From: Lachnoclostridium phytofermentans ISDg
Lineage (GTDB): Bacteria > Bacillota > Clostridia > Lachnospirales > Lachnospiraceae
Assembly (NCBI RefSeq): GCF_000018685.1
Contig: NC_010001.1
Location: 822,001 to 886,000 of the forward strand
Length of the DNA stretch: 64,000 nt
Reading direction: 5' to 3'
The notes below the pieces were generated by a model. The model saw only the letters and a list, made by a program, of their open reading frames with translations. It searched no databases and was not told where the DNA came from. Position numbers and translations under genes: made by a program. Positions 53,177-62,589 of this stretch are shown here, in pieces (positions within the stretch are counted from its first letter, which is position 1; every line of letters starts with the position of its first letter).

Positions 53177-54115
53177 ATGGATTATAGCAGAAAAATATCA
53201 GAAAGACTTTGGAATATCCCGGATAAAGGAGAAATGGAAAGTCAAAGAGAAAACACATTTATAGATGATATTGTGCAAAAAAATCATATACAAAGAACGT
53301 TACTAAATAATCTTGATGGAATTACTACAGCATTTGACGCAGGTGCTGGTTCAGGGCGCTTTTCTATTCTGTTAGCAAAACAGGGAATTCATGTTACTCA
53401 TTTTGACATATCACAACCAATGATTGATAAGGCAAAGGAATTAGCAGCAGAAGCAGGGGTTTCCGATAAAATTAACTTTGTAAAGAGAGCTTTAGAAGAT
53501 TTAACAGATTATTCGGATAATTCATTTGATTTGGTAATGTCGTTTGATTCTCCGATTTCCTATACATATCCCAAACAAGAAAAGGTCATTGAAGAGTTGG
53601 TAAGGATAGGACAGAAAAAGATTATTATCAGTGTTAACAGTAGACTTGGGTCTTTACCTTACTTTGCCAATCCTGTTCAGAAGTGTCAGTTTATTTTGGA
53701 TGAAGAATGCAATGATAGTTATGTGCAATGGTGCTTATCAAATCGTGAAAATATGTTTCAGGAATTTTCCTTCAATAAAGATATTTGTGAAGAAATGTTA
53801 GAGAAAGGTTTGATTGGAAATGGAAAAGAAGAAATAGATGCTTATGAACGTGGTGAGACTCCCTGGGCAATTACATATGGATTTATGCCGGATGAGTTAG
53901 AGAATATTTTAACTAGATGTGGTGTAAGTAATATAAAGTTGGCTGGACCAGGTGCGTTTGCACGAACACTACCGAATGAGATTTTAAAGAAAATTATGAG
54001 TGATTCGAAGCAGAAAGAAGAGTTTCTTGAATTTTGTTATAAATATGATAGCAATCCTTATGTTTGTGGCATGGGCAAAGATAATTTATTGGTGTTTGGG
54101 GATCTATTAAAATAA
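53177..54115 (+). CDS. Class I SAM-dependent methyltransferase
   Basis: 312 residues with a Rossmann methyltransferase core: motif I FDAGAGSGRF (residues 53-62), acidic loop HFDISQPMIDKAK, motif with DNSFDLVMSFDSPISY. A C-terminal part with Cys-rich PVQKCQFILDEECND is less conserved. ATG 53177 follows AAGGGGG by 8 nt. A single gene with its own terminator (54128-54157); the acceptor is unknown. Small-molecule or antibiotic methylation would be typical of this family. Confidence 0.88.
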   Translation: MDYSRKISERLWNIPDKGEMESQRENTFIDDIVQKNHIQRTLLNNLDGITTAFDAGAGSGRFSILLAKQGIHVTHFDISQPMIDKAKELAAEAGVSDKINFVKRALEDLTDYSDNSFDLVMSFDSPISYTYPKQEKVIEELVRIGQKKIIISVNSRLGSLPYFANPVQKCQFILDEECNDSYVQWCLSNRENMFQEFSFNKDICEEMLEKGLIGNGKEEIDAYERGETPWAITYGFMPDELENILTRCGVSNIKLAGPGAFARTLPNEILKKIMSDSKQKEEFLEFCYKYDSNPYVCGMGKDNLLVFGDLLK

Positions 54116-54127
54116 AAATATATTAGC

Positions 54128-54157
54128 ATCCTACCATATAAATGATAGGATTTTTTT
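54128..54157 (+). terminator. Methyltransferase terminator
   Basis: Stem ATCCTA/TAGGAT with extended inner pairs and seven T. Confidence 0.8.
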
Positions 54158-54185
54158 CCATGTATTCGTACTTATAAAAATTCGA

Positions 54186-54243
54186 TTGACAACATATGTT
54201 TCTTGCCTTATTATAAGTAACAAATGTTAGGTAACAAGTGTTA
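54186..54243 (+). promoter_or_regulatory. Promoter and twin operators of the TetR-3/CPBP operon
   Basis: TTGACA (54186-54191), 17-bp spacer, TATTAT (54209-54214). Two palindromes follow directly: TAACAAATGTTA (54218-54229) and TAACAAGTGTTA (54232-54243), spaced by GG, covering the start region. This is a clean autorepression layout. Confidence 0.78.
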
Positions 54244-54267
54244 TTTATTAATATAAGGAGTGATTTA

Positions 54268-54849
54268 ATGCCACCGAAAATTAAGATTACAAAAGAAGAG
54301 ATTATGAATGTAGCAATACGCATGGTTAGGGAGAAAGGGATGGATTGGCTAAATGCTCGTGATTTAGCAAAGGAATTAGATTGTTCTGTACATCCCATAT
54401 TTCGAGCGTTTAACTCGATGGAGGAACTTAAGTCTGCAATTTATAAAATGGCTGAGGAAATATATAATGAACGAATGATAAGTGCAGGAGAGATTTCAGA
54501 AGATGGATTTCTTAATATGGGCCTTGCATATATTGATTTTGCTAAGAATGAGAAGAATCTGTTCAAGTTATTGTTTATGTCGGATGCGTTTAGAGAACAA
54601 AGCATCATGGATATTGCAGGAAATACAGAAGGAGATGATGAAGTCGTAGAAATGATATGCCAAGGGACTGGGTTAAGTATAAAAGGTGCAAAAGAACTAT
54701 ATACAGGAGTTTGGCTTACGACCCATGGAGTTGCAGCTATGATTGCAACTAATAATTGCAAATTTAGTGATGACGAAAATCGAAGATTACTAAATAATTC
54801 TTTTATGGGATTAATGCTAAAATTAAAAAATGAGGAGGAACATTTATGA
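54268..54849 (+). CDS. TetR/AcrR-family regulator (TetR-3)
   Basis: 193 residues; the N-terminal helix-turn-helix (EEIMNVAIRMVREKGMDWLNARDLAKELDCS) is followed by a ligand domain of the TetR C-terminal type with GVWLTTHGVAAMIATN, known from TetR/WHG-type domains. ATG 54268 follows AAGGAG. Its stop overlaps the protease start as ATGA, so the two are coupled. Twin palindromes in the promoter support self-repression. Confidence 0.87.
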   Translation: MPPKIKITKEEIMNVAIRMVREKGMDWLNARDLAKELDCSVHPIFRAFNSMEELKSAIYKMAEEIYNERMISAGEISEDGFLNMGLAYIDFAKNEKNLFKLLFMSDAFREQSIMDIAGNTEGDDEVVEMICQGTGLSIKGAKELYTGVWLTTHGVAAMIATNNCKFSDDENRRLLNNSFMGLMLKLKNEEEHL

Positions 54850-55607
54850 AAGAATCATTTATTCAGAAACATCCATACTTTTCGGTAATTTTAGTTGGAT
54901 TACTTTGTGTATTTTTTACAGGGATAGGAACAGCAATTCCACAATTAATAGGATTAGATATCAATGAACAAATTGTAGTAACTACGGTTTTTCTCATAAT
55001 TTCTATAGCGATTGGTATTATTATTATGAGAAAAACTCGGTTTACGCTTTCTGATTATGGATTTCAATTAAGTAAAAAAGATACTAATCATAAAGTATGG
55101 TGGTATATACCATTGTTGGCTGTAGAAATACTCCCTATTGTTCTGGCGGGGTTTAGTTCAGAGGTTTCAGTATTACAATATTTTATTTTATTATTTTTTA
55201 CAGTTGCGGTTGGTTTTAATGAGGAAATTTATTTTAGAGGACTTGCACTGAAATTTATGGAGGGGAAGGGAAGAAAGACTGCAATAATCGGGTCTTCTAT
55301 TGTATTTGGAGTTCTTCATCTCGCAAATGTTTTTAATGGAAAAAGTACATTATATCTCGTATTACAGTTATTTTTTGCGTTCTTAGTTGGATTTGTATTT
55401 GCTGAAATTGTGAGTATTACAAAAAGTTTGTGGGCAGTTATTTTCTGGCATGCAGCACACGATTATATTTCCAGTATTACAGGTGATGCTCTTGACAAAA
55501 CGGCATTAATTATTCTTGCTATTCAAGTAGGTATTCTTCTTACATATGCTATTTTCCTGTGGAAAATTATTAATACTGACGATATACCCAAGCCCGTCAA
55601 GAAATAA
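54846..55607 (+). CDS. CPBP family intramembrane glutamic protease
   Basis: 253 residues with about eight hydrophobic segments. The CPBP (Abi, Rce1-like) motifs are EEIYFRG (E126, E127, R131), GVLHLANVF (H158) and WHAAHDY (H202). It sits in the membrane; bacterial members serve bacteriocin self-immunity or regulated proteolysis. GAGGAGG precedes the start, which overlaps the TetR-3 stop. The substrate is unknown. Confidence 0.9.
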   Translation: MKESFIQKHPYFSVILVGLLCVFFTGIGTAIPQLIGLDINEQIVVTTVFLIISIAIGIIIMRKTRFTLSDYGFQLSKKDTNHKVWWYIPLLAVEILPIVLAGFSSEVSVLQYFILLFFTVAVGFNEEIYFRGLALKFMEGKGRKTAIIGSSIVFGVLHLANVFNGKSTLYLVLQLFFAFLVGFVFAEIVSITKSLWAVIFWHAAHDYISSITGDALDKTALIILAIQVGILLTYAIFLWKIINTDDIPKPVKK

Positions 55608-55704
55608 CATTGTGAAGATTTTTGATTTCCTGTGCAGAAAAATACATAGGTTGCAAAGAAAGAATACATCTATTTCATTATAATAGGCTCAAGAGGTGAT
55701 AAAA

Positions 55705-56502
55705 ATGGATTGGCAAAAAGGTATGAATAGTGCGATAGACTACATCGAGAAGAATTTAACAGGTAATGTAAATGTTAGGACAGCAGCTGGATTTGTTGGC
55801 TGTTCGACCTGGGAATTTCAACGTATTTTTTCCTTCCTAACTCACATACCACTTAGTGAGTATATTCGCCAAAGGAAACTTACGCTGGCAGCTCAGGAGA
55901 TCAAAGATAATGATGTGAAGATAATTGACATTGCGTTAAAATATGGATACGAATCTCCAGCTGCATTTTCCCGTGCGTTTAATAAGTTATTTGGTATTGC
56001 TCCATCGTCAGTTCGTAATACGGAAAATAACCTTAAAACTTATCCAAGAATTACCTTCGAAAAAATTGAGAATGAGAGGCTGATTAAAATGAGTAGGTTT
56101 AGCGAAAGAGGATATGTTGTTCGGGAGAATGGTCCAGTCTATTTTACGAAAGATATGGATAAAACAGTGAAGTGGTTTGAAGAAATACTTGGGTGGTCTG
56201 GTGATATTGTTGCAAGAGATGACGAAGGTTTCGGAGATTATGGTTGCGTATTTGATTATCCAAGTGAAGTGGCAGTCGCTCATCTAACTCCTTTTCGTGG
56301 GTTTCATCTATTTAAAGGAGAACCGATTAAGGGAGTAGCTGGATTTATGATGATCGAGGGAATTGATGCGCTACATAAGTATGTGAAAGAAAATGGTTGG
56401 GATCAAATTTCAGATATTTATACACAGCCATGGGGAGCGAGAGAATGTAGTATAACAACAACGGATGGATGTATATTACGTTTTTTTGAATCTATACAAT
56501 AA
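55705..56502 (+). CDS. AraC-type regulator fused to a VOC (glyoxalase-like) domain
   Basis: 265 residues. The AraC/XylS helix-turn-helix pair covers about residues 1-105 (AAGFVGCSTWEFQRIFSFLT, IIDIALKYGYESPAAFSRAFNKLFGIAPSSVR). The C-terminal half (GPVYFTKDMDKTVKWFEEILGWSG, then DYGCVFDYPS and TTTDGCILRFFES) has the beta-alpha-beta-beta-beta pattern of the vicinal-oxygen-chelate fold. The VOC part may sense a small molecule. The ATG at 55705 is preceded by AGAGGTGA; GTG 55696 is the alternative. It is a single gene. Confidence 0.88.
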   Translation: MDWQKGMNSAIDYIEKNLTGNVNVRTAAGFVGCSTWEFQRIFSFLTHIPLSEYIRQRKLTLAAQEIKDNDVKIIDIALKYGYESPAAFSRAFNKLFGIAPSSVRNTENNLKTYPRITFEKIENERLIKMSRFSERGYVVRENGPVYFTKDMDKTVKWFEEILGWSGDIVARDDEGFGDYGCVFDYPSEVAVAHLTPFRGFHLFKGEPIKGVAGFMMIEGIDALHKYVKENGWDQISDIYTQPWGARECSITTTDGCILRFFESIQ

Positions 56503-57013
56503 TAGTTAGACAAAAATAAAATCAAGGTATAGAACAGAATTTGTCTGGTCGCAGAATCATTGAACTGAAAGGTGAATTCTAACAAAAGAGAAGAAATTAC
56601 TAATATATCAAATGGATTAAATCCTCTATACAGCATTATAATCATAGAAAATGTAATTCTTTGCTTACATGGCTAAGAATTAGTTACAATAATATAGGAA
56701 CATCTTTAGGTATGAATGTAGTGATGCTTGTACTAAGCTATATTCATACCTTTTTACTTATGTTGAAGTAACTTAAGATTATTACGATGATTAAAGTAAC
56801 ATTGGAAACTCTATGTATCAGTTTAATTGTGCAAGATCTCAATGTGATAGAACTAGCAGGATAAAACTTTGATCTATGATAGTTTTAAGTGCTTATATAG
56901 TTACAGGAGAATAAGGAATATCGCATCATTTTAATTGTTCTGTAGGAACATTTAACGACTTCACTCGTCTAACATATATAACTACTCAAATAAATTCTGA
57001 ATAGGAGCGTAAT
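56503..57013. other. Gap with a terminator; no gene seen
   Basis: A terminator-like stem AGGTATGAAT (56708-56717)/ATTCATACCT (56742-56751) with TTTTT ends at 56756. No other element was recognised before the lipoprotein gene. Confidence 0.65.
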
Positions 57014-57808
57014 ATGAAAAGATATATTTCGTTACTAATGATACTTACCTTTTTACTAATCTTATTAGCAAGCTGTGGAACTAAGTCTCCAGTACCTGAT
57101 AGTAATGCGCTTTTACAGTCTAGTATAACTGAATCAGGAGAGGTAGAGAGTACTGATCAAAATACGGGGAACAGCTCTCCTATGGTCATGATCAAAGGGG
57201 AACTATACTATGACACAGGAAGAGAAAGTGATTTTATTGGCAGATGCGGCGTGATGGATGGGAAGATTCTTACAACAGTAGATGGTACAGAAATTCCGAA
57301 GGAGGATGATCAATCTAATTTTGGAAGCGGATATGGATATCAGTTTATTGATAAAGGTATTGATATTAAGATAGACCAAAAATGGATTAGATTTGAAAAA
57401 GAAACCAAAGAGAGTACGGAGTTTATTGAAAATTCTGAAATTGATGCTTGGGGTATCAATCTAAGTGCCGACAATATCACTCCGACTGGGTTGACATTGA
57501 TATGTAATCAGTCTGGAGGACAACCGACAGGAGATTTGGATACAGGTAGCCCATATTGGTTAGAAACAAAAACAGATGATCAATGGGTAACAGTAGAAAC
57601 ATTAAATTTAAAATATGAAATTGCATGGACTACAGAAGCTTGGATAATCCATAAGAATGGAAGCACAGAATGGAATGTAAACTGGGAATGGCTGTATGGC
57701 GAACTTCCTGCGGGAAGTTATAGAATTGGTAAAGGGATAATGGATTTTAGAGCTACAGGCGATTATGATACTAATGTTTACTATGCATACTTTGAAATAG
57801 AGGATTGA
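57014..57808 (+). CDS. Lipoprotein with a C-terminal immunoglobulin-like domain
   Basis: 264 residues. The signal peptide ends in LLASC (C21), a lipobox, so it is anchored outside the membrane. The region around residues 55-115 holds KGELYYDTGRES. The C-terminal part (residues 150-264) has TPTGLTLICNQSGGQPTG, a Trp-rich core and ELPAGSYRIGKGIMDFR, the bacterial Ig-like (Big_14-type) pattern found also behind BlaR1-like proteins. GGAGCG precedes the ATG. Its function is unknown; surface attachment or sensing is plausible. Confidence 0.8.
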   Translation: MKRYISLLMILTFLLILLASCGTKSPVPDSNALLQSSITESGEVESTDQNTGNSSPMVMIKGELYYDTGRESDFIGRCGVMDGKILTTVDGTEIPKEDDQSNFGSGYGYQFIDKGIDIKIDQKWIRFEKETKESTEFIENSEIDAWGINLSADNITPTGLTLICNQSGGQPTGDLDTGSPYWLETKTDDQWVTVETLNLKYEIAWTTEAWIIHKNGSTEWNVNWEWLYGELPAGSYRIGKGIMDFRATGDYDTNVYYAYFEIED

Positions 57809-58171
57809 TATTTTGGTCTCCTTGCCAAGTAAAAGGTAAGGGGACTTGCTTATGATAGAGAGTCCAGTGAAGCTGGTCACACCTACCAGTATGAAACGAT
57901 TGGATACACAGAATCAATAGCTGCTATTTGACATGAAAATTATTACATAGTATAGTAATTCTATGGAAGGTAGTATATGGGAAGGAGTATTTATTTAATG
58001 GATACGAAAATGTGTTGGGTGATAAGTTTGTGTAGTAAGCTCCATGCAATTCTTTGATATTATTATCTCAATGTATGGAGCGAATACAAGGCTATAGAAT
58101 AGAGTGATCTGGTAGAAAAGAATTGCGTCTATATAATTTTTATATTCTAATTATGAGAGGAGCAATTCGAA
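57809..58171. other. Gap with a weak hairpin; no gene seen
   Basis: GTCTCCTTGCC and GGTAAGGGGAC (57815-57842) can form a stem with little T tract. Nothing else was recognised. Confidence 0.45.
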
Positions 58172-58723
58172 ATGAAAATAGAAATAAAATTAGTGGATAC
58201 TACAGATGGATTTATGATTAAAAACATGTATCCTCTGTATTTACATGATTTAGCTGGAATCCATGGCACTTTACCTAATGAGTTTGGGATATTTGAGGAA
58301 GAACCAATACGAACACTGATAGAGCAATATGATATTCAACAAGTATGGTTTGAGAATTCCAACTTATTATATCCGTATTTAATTCTAGTTGATCATATAC
58401 CTGCAGGCTTCTGCCTTGTAGGAAGTGGAAAGTATGTTCCAAAAGAAGTAGATTATTATGTATATGAAACATTTTTTCTAAGCCCGTTTAGAGGAAAATC
58501 TATTTCATATCGCGCAATGCTTGAGATCTTTAAAAATCATCATGGAAAGTGGATGCTGCTTACTCATTCTACAGAGAATAATGTACGAGCGAAAGCTTTT
58601 TGGCATAAGACAATTGGTCAGTATACAAATAATAAATATACAACGGAAGAAAAGATAATTGATGGGATGCCTAAATTAGTGTTCCGATTTGAAAATCTTT
58701 GCAAAGATTCCTTCACTGTATAA
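58172..58723 (+). CDS. GNAT-family acetyltransferase-like protein
   Basis: 183 residues with a GNAT-like arrangement: strands around LILVDHIPAGFCLVG, YVYETFFLSPFRGKSISYRAM (motif A, acetyl-CoA loop in a divergent form) and WMLLTHSTENNVRAKAFWHKTIG (motif B). It probably acetylates a small molecule; the substrate is unknown. GAGAGGAG lies 9 nt before the ATG. A terminator follows at 58731-58768. Confidence 0.8.
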   Translation: MKIEIKLVDTTDGFMIKNMYPLYLHDLAGIHGTLPNEFGIFEEEPIRTLIEQYDIQQVWFENSNLLYPYLILVDHIPAGFCLVGSGKYVPKEVDYYVYETFFLSPFRGKSISYRAMLEIFKNHHGKWMLLTHSTENNVRAKAFWHKTIGQYTNNKYTTEEKIIDGMPKLVFRFENLCKDSFTV

Positions 58724-58730
58724 AAGCAAA

Positions 58731-58768
58731 CCCGATTCTGACAAATAATCAGGATTGGGATTTTTTTT
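58731..58768 (+). terminator. GNAT gene terminator
   Basis: Stem CCCGATTCTGA/TCAGGATTGGG (with G-T pairs) and eight T. Confidence 0.75.
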
Positions 58769-58823
58769 GCAACTTTTTTTAAGTTTGTCCGTATAATAAG
58801 TATAACACAATAATGGAGGTTCA

Positions 58824-61178
58824 ATGAAGTTGGAGATAAAACGTGTAAATAAGCTTTATACAGAAGGCTTATCTGAACAGGAAATATTACTTAGACAGGA
58901 ACAAGGACTAACAAACGCTGCTCCTGAAAATATTACAAAAACAACTTGGCAAATTTTACGGGAAAATATTTTTACCGTATTCAATGCCTTTAATCTGGTA
59001 ATAGGAATTTGTCTCGCTCTTGTGGGAGCATGGACAAATATGGTGTTCTTGGTTGTTATTTTAACGAACATTCTGATTGGTATCTTTCAGGAGTTACACG
59101 CCAAAAGATTAGTTGAAAGCCTTAGATTGATTTCTGCGCTTAAAGCGTATGTGATACGTGATGGCAGAGAAAGTGAAGTAACTGTCGAGGATCTCGTTTT
59201 AGATGATATCACCGTACTTCGCATGGGAAAACAAGTATGTGCCGATTCTGTTGTGGTTTATGGAGAAATTGAGGTAAACGAATCACTACTTACAGGAGAG
59301 TCTGATACAATCGTCAAACGGCCAGGCGACACACTACTTTCAGGAAGTTTTGTTGTCAGTGGTACATGCTATGCCAAAGTGGAACATGTTGGTGCAGATA
59401 ACTTTATATCCAAACTCGCCATGGGCGCGAAAAAACACAAGAAAATTACATCTGAATTGTTAACCTCAATGAGAAAGGTAACAAAATTCACTGGATTTTT
59501 CATCATACCGGTGGGAATACTCTTATTTCTTGAAGCTTATTTTATCCGTTCCAACTCGATTACTCTATCTGTAGTTTTAACTTCCGCTGCTCTTCTTGGT
59601 ATGCTACCAAAGGGGCTGGTTTTAATAATAAGCATTTCATTAGCAACCGGCGTCATTAAGCTATCGAAAAAGAATATTTTAGTACAGGAAATGCACTGTA
59701 TTGAAACTCTAGCTCATGTGGACATGCTATGCCTTGATAAGACGGGAACCATTACAGAAGGGAAGATGCGTGTTGTAGATGTTATTCCACTTGATAAAAA
59801 CGTGATGCCTGTTTCGTTTGAAGAAGCGGCAAGTTATTTTACTGGAGCTATGGATGATAACAACGCCACTTTTATGGCTCTAAAAGAGCATTTCCCGTCA
59901 GCCAAAACCTCATACAAAATATTAGCAAAAACCCCGTTTTCATCACACCGTAAATGGAGCGGAATTACTTTTGAAAACTTAGGAACTATTGTGCTTGGTG
60001 CACCTGAAATTATTATGGGTAATGACTTTTTGCCACCAAAAGAAATCGAGAAGGCACAGAAGTCGGGCCAGCGTATCTTATATTTTGGTTTCACAACCGA
60101 AGTCTTAAAGGACGATGTTCTTCCTTCTGTCAAGTCAGTGGCAGCTGTTAGCTTTTGCGATCCAATTCGAAGTAATGCGAAAGAAACGCTTTCTTTTTTC
60201 AAAAATGAGGGCGTAAATATTAAAATCATTTCAGGAGATAATCCGTTGACTGTGTCAAGTATTGCGGAACAAGCGGGCCTTGAGGGATATAATTCCTATA
60301 TTGATATGACGAATATTAACACAGAGGAAGAGGTAAAAGAAGCAGCAGCAAAATATAAGATTTTCGGACGCGTTACGCCAAACCAGAAAAGCCAGCTTGT
60401 AAAAGCATTACAAGCTCAGGGGCATACTGTTGCTATGACTGGAGACGGTGTTAATGATGTACTTGCTCTTAGGGAAGCGGATTGCAGCATAGCAATAGGA
60501 GCAGGAAGTGACGCTGCAAGGCAGATATCGCAATTGGTGCTTTTGGATTCTGATTTTTCTGCTCTTCCTAATATTGTTATGGAGGGTAGGCGCGTTGTCA
60601 ATAATATTAGACGAGTGGCAGGTATTTTCTTCATAAAAACTATATACTCGGTGTTATTATCTATACTTTCGATTTTAACGCTATCAGCCTTCCCATTTAT
60701 TCCGATTCAGATTACATTGATTGATGCGGTGATCGAAGCATTCCCTGCGTTCTTCTTATCATTTGAACCAAGCAGTAAAAAGCCGGAAGGAGCTTTTTTG
60801 GATACGGTTATTAAAAAAGCTCTACCTTATTCCTTGCTGATTTTAATCAGCTATTTGGCAGTCACTTGGCTGTCACCTGCAATTGGAATCTCAGAAGCTG
60901 TTGGGAAAACGGCGGTTTATTATTTGACTGGTTTTATCAGTTTGTTAGCCCTGATAAAATCCTGCAAGCCTTTTAACAAGTTGCGTGTATTTTTATGTAC
61001 CGCATCAGTAATCGGATTTTATGCGGCTGCGTATTTGTTTAGCGGAATGTTAAACCTAGAGAAATTAACGTTAAATGGGATAATCTTATTTTTTGGTATT
61101 GCTGCTTGCTGTGTGCCTCTTCAAATAATTTTAATACGTATGATTAACAAGCTGTTTCCTGTGAAGAAAGCTGCTTAA
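58824..61178 (+). CDS. P-type cation ATPase, CtpE-like
   Basis: 784 residues. The actuator motif is LLTGESD, the phosphorylation site CLDKTGTITEG (D305), and the hinge TGDGVNDVLALREADCSIA. The last third has six hydrophobic segments. The short size, the N-terminal GLSEQEILLRQEQGLTNAAP and the lack of heavy-metal-binding domains fit the CtpE-type Ca2+ uptake ATPases of actinobacteria and Firmicutes. The Shine-Dalgarno is TGGAGG. The transported ion is inferred. A PAP2 gene follows after a repeat-containing gap. Confidence 0.92.
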   Translation: MKLEIKRVNKLYTEGLSEQEILLRQEQGLTNAAPENITKTTWQILRENIFTVFNAFNLVIGICLALVGAWTNMVFLVVILTNILIGIFQELHAKRLVESLRLISALKAYVIRDGRESEVTVEDLVLDDITVLRMGKQVCADSVVVYGEIEVNESLLTGESDTIVKRPGDTLLSGSFVVSGTCYAKVEHVGADNFISKLAMGAKKHKKITSELLTSMRKVTKFTGFFIIPVGILLFLEAYFIRSNSITLSVVLTSAALLGMLPKGLVLIISISLATGVIKLSKKNILVQEMHCIETLAHVDMLCLDKTGTITEGKMRVVDVIPLDKNVMPVSFEEAASYFTGAMDDNNATFMALKEHFPSAKTSYKILAKTPFSSHRKWSGITFENLGTIVLGAPEIIMGNDFLPPKEIEKAQKSGQRILYFGFTTEVLKDDVLPSVKSVAAVSFCDPIRSNAKETLSFFKNEGVNIKIISGDNPLTVSSIAEQAGLEGYNSYIDMTNINTEEEVKEAAAKYKIFGRVTPNQKSQLVKALQAQGHTVAMTGDGVNDVLALREADCSIAIGAGSDAARQISQLVLLDSDFSALPNIVMEGRRVVNNIRRVAGIFFIKTIYSVLLSILSILTLSAFPFIPIQITLIDAVIEAFPAFFLSFEPSSKKPEGAFLDTVIKKALPYSLLILISYLAVTWLSPAIGISEAVGKTAVYYLTGFISLLALIKSCKPFNKLRVFLCTASVIGFYAAAYLFSGMLNLEKLTLNGIILFFGIAACCVPLQIILIRMINKLFPVKKAA

Positions 61179-61186
61179 TTTGAAAT

Positions 61187-61280
61187 ATTCATGACAAGGA
61201 GAAGTTCGCGAAGCATACTTTTTATAATTCATGACAGAGAAAAGCTGGCGAAGCGTACTTTTTTATACACGACAAGAGAA
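61187..61280 (+). repeat. 40-bp tandem repeat before the PAP2 gene
   Basis: Two copies with a period of 40 bp (61187-61226 and 61227-61266) share ATTCATGACA, GCGAAGC(A/G)TACTTTTT; a partial third copy (ACGACAAGAGAA) follows. They make the upstream frame open and mislead start prediction for the next gene. Confidence 0.75.
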
Positions 61281-61323
61281 TTGGCTTGCCACTTCATCTT
61301 GTTTGAGAAAGGGAATAAGGATT

Positions 61324-61950
61324 ATGAAACACAAATTAAGATTACAAATTGGCTTACTGGCTGTTACGATTCTGGCATTTACAGTATTGACCGTCTTCGT
61401 AACAAGCGGTGCAGCGCAAAGTTTTAATGATAGAGTGTATAGTGAAATCTCTCTTGTTATATATCCTTCTGTTACAAGCTTTATGAAGGTTATTACTAAC
61501 ATTGGTGAATGGTTTGTATATATTCCGTTTGTACTATTATTGTTAATGATACCAAAATCAAGAATTAAAGTAGGCCTTCCCGCTGCCTATGTTTTAGGGG
61601 CAGCCGCAGCACTAAACTTTCTGTTAAAACACCTATTTCATATTGACCGTCCAGTAGCACACAGATTGATCGAAGAGACCGGATACGGGTATCCAAGTGG
61701 GCACGCTATGATTGGCACAGCGTTTGTCGGGGTCTGTTTATATTTATTTTGTAGGTATTCTTATCATAAGTATTTGAAAGTTGCTGTCACAATCCTTACT
61801 GTTATCTTTCTAATGTTGGAAGGTTTTAGCCGTATTTATCTTGGTGTCCATAGTCCAACCGACGTTATTGCTGGATATCTATGTGGACTGATTATTGTGC
61901 TGGTTACTATTTTGGTGATTAGATCAAAGGATTTAAATCGTATTTCTTAA
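61324..61950 (+). CDS. PAP2-family membrane phosphatase
   Basis: 208 residues with five to six hydrophobic segments and all three PAP2 signatures: KHLFHIDRP (102-110), PSGH (124-127) and SRIYLGVHSPTD (169-180). It is probably an undecaprenyl-pyrophosphate or phosphatidylglycerophosphate phosphatase with the active site facing outward. ATG 61324 has AAGGAT upstream; an extension to 61231 lies in the tandem repeat. It lies behind the P-type ATPase gene, separated by about 145 bp. Confidence 0.9.
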   Translation: MKHKLRLQIGLLAVTILAFTVLTVFVTSGAAQSFNDRVYSEISLVIYPSVTSFMKVITNIGEWFVYIPFVLLLLMIPKSRIKVGLPAAYVLGAAAALNFLLKHLFHIDRPVAHRLIEETGYGYPSGHAMIGTAFVGVCLYLFCRYSYHKYLKVAVTILTVIFLMLEGFSRIYLGVHSPTDVIAGYLCGLIIVLVTILVIRSKDLNRIS

Positions 61951-62052
61951 TACAACTTTTTTAATACAATTTTCTTAGTACAAGCATAGGAAAGGTAGCA
62001 ACTTTTTATGTTATAATACGTGTAATAAATAAAGACAGAAGGGGGTGGGTGC

Positions 62053-62589
62053 TTGGATGAACTTATATTGATTAAACAGTGTCAAAAAGGCGATAAATCG
62101 GCATTTCAGGCACTTATCTCTTTCTATTATCCATTTGTATCAAAATATCTACTAAAGCTGACCGGAGATGAGTATTTGAGCGAGGATCTAACGCAGGAAA
62201 CATTTCTCCGGTTAATACGCTTCATTGATCATTATGATATCAATGGCAAGGCAAGCTTTTCCACCTATATCATGACCATTGCCAAACGCCTCTATATCGA
62301 CCATTTGCGGAAAAATAAGCAGATATTTACAGACTTTACTGAGCTTGAGATTGATTCCGGAGAGGATATGGAACAGGCGGTTATCAAAAGCATGGAGATC
62401 GACGAGGCGATAAAGCGGCTTAATTCTCTACCACAGGATCAGGCTATTGCTATTAAAATGAAATATCTGGAACAAAAAACGTTGGAGGAAATAGCAAGGC
62501 AGCTTGATATACAACCAAAAACCATCAAAAGCCGAATACACAATGGCATAGTCAAGATTCGGCAGACATTGATAGGGGGCGAATCGTAG
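62053..62589 (+). CDS. ECF-type RNA polymerase sigma factor
   Basis: 178 residues. Region 2 (YYPFVSKYLLKLTGDEYLSEDLTQETFLRLIR) and region 4 (LPQDQAIAIKMKYLEQKTLEEIARQL, then IQPKTIKSRIHNGIVKIRQ) are clear. The likely start is TTG 62053 with GAAGGGGG 7-8 nt upstream, giving MDELILIKQCQKGD. The stop overlaps the next gene as TAGTG, so the pair is coupled. The next two genes code for membrane proteins that probably act as anti-sigma and sensing partners. Confidence 0.9.
   Translation: MDELILIKQCQKGDKSAFQALISFYYPFVSKYLLKLTGDEYLSEDLTQETFLRLIRFIDHYDINGKASFSTYIMTIAKRLYIDHLRKNKQIFTDFTELEIDSGEDMEQAVIKSMEIDEAIKRLNSLPQDQAIAIKMKYLEQKTLEEIARQLDIQPKTIKSRIHNGIVKIRQTLIGGES

Noticed and set aside
61191..61427. 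78-codon frame before the PAP2 gene
   Set aside because: It is built from the 40-bp tandem repeat and then an off-frame reading of the PAP2 gene.
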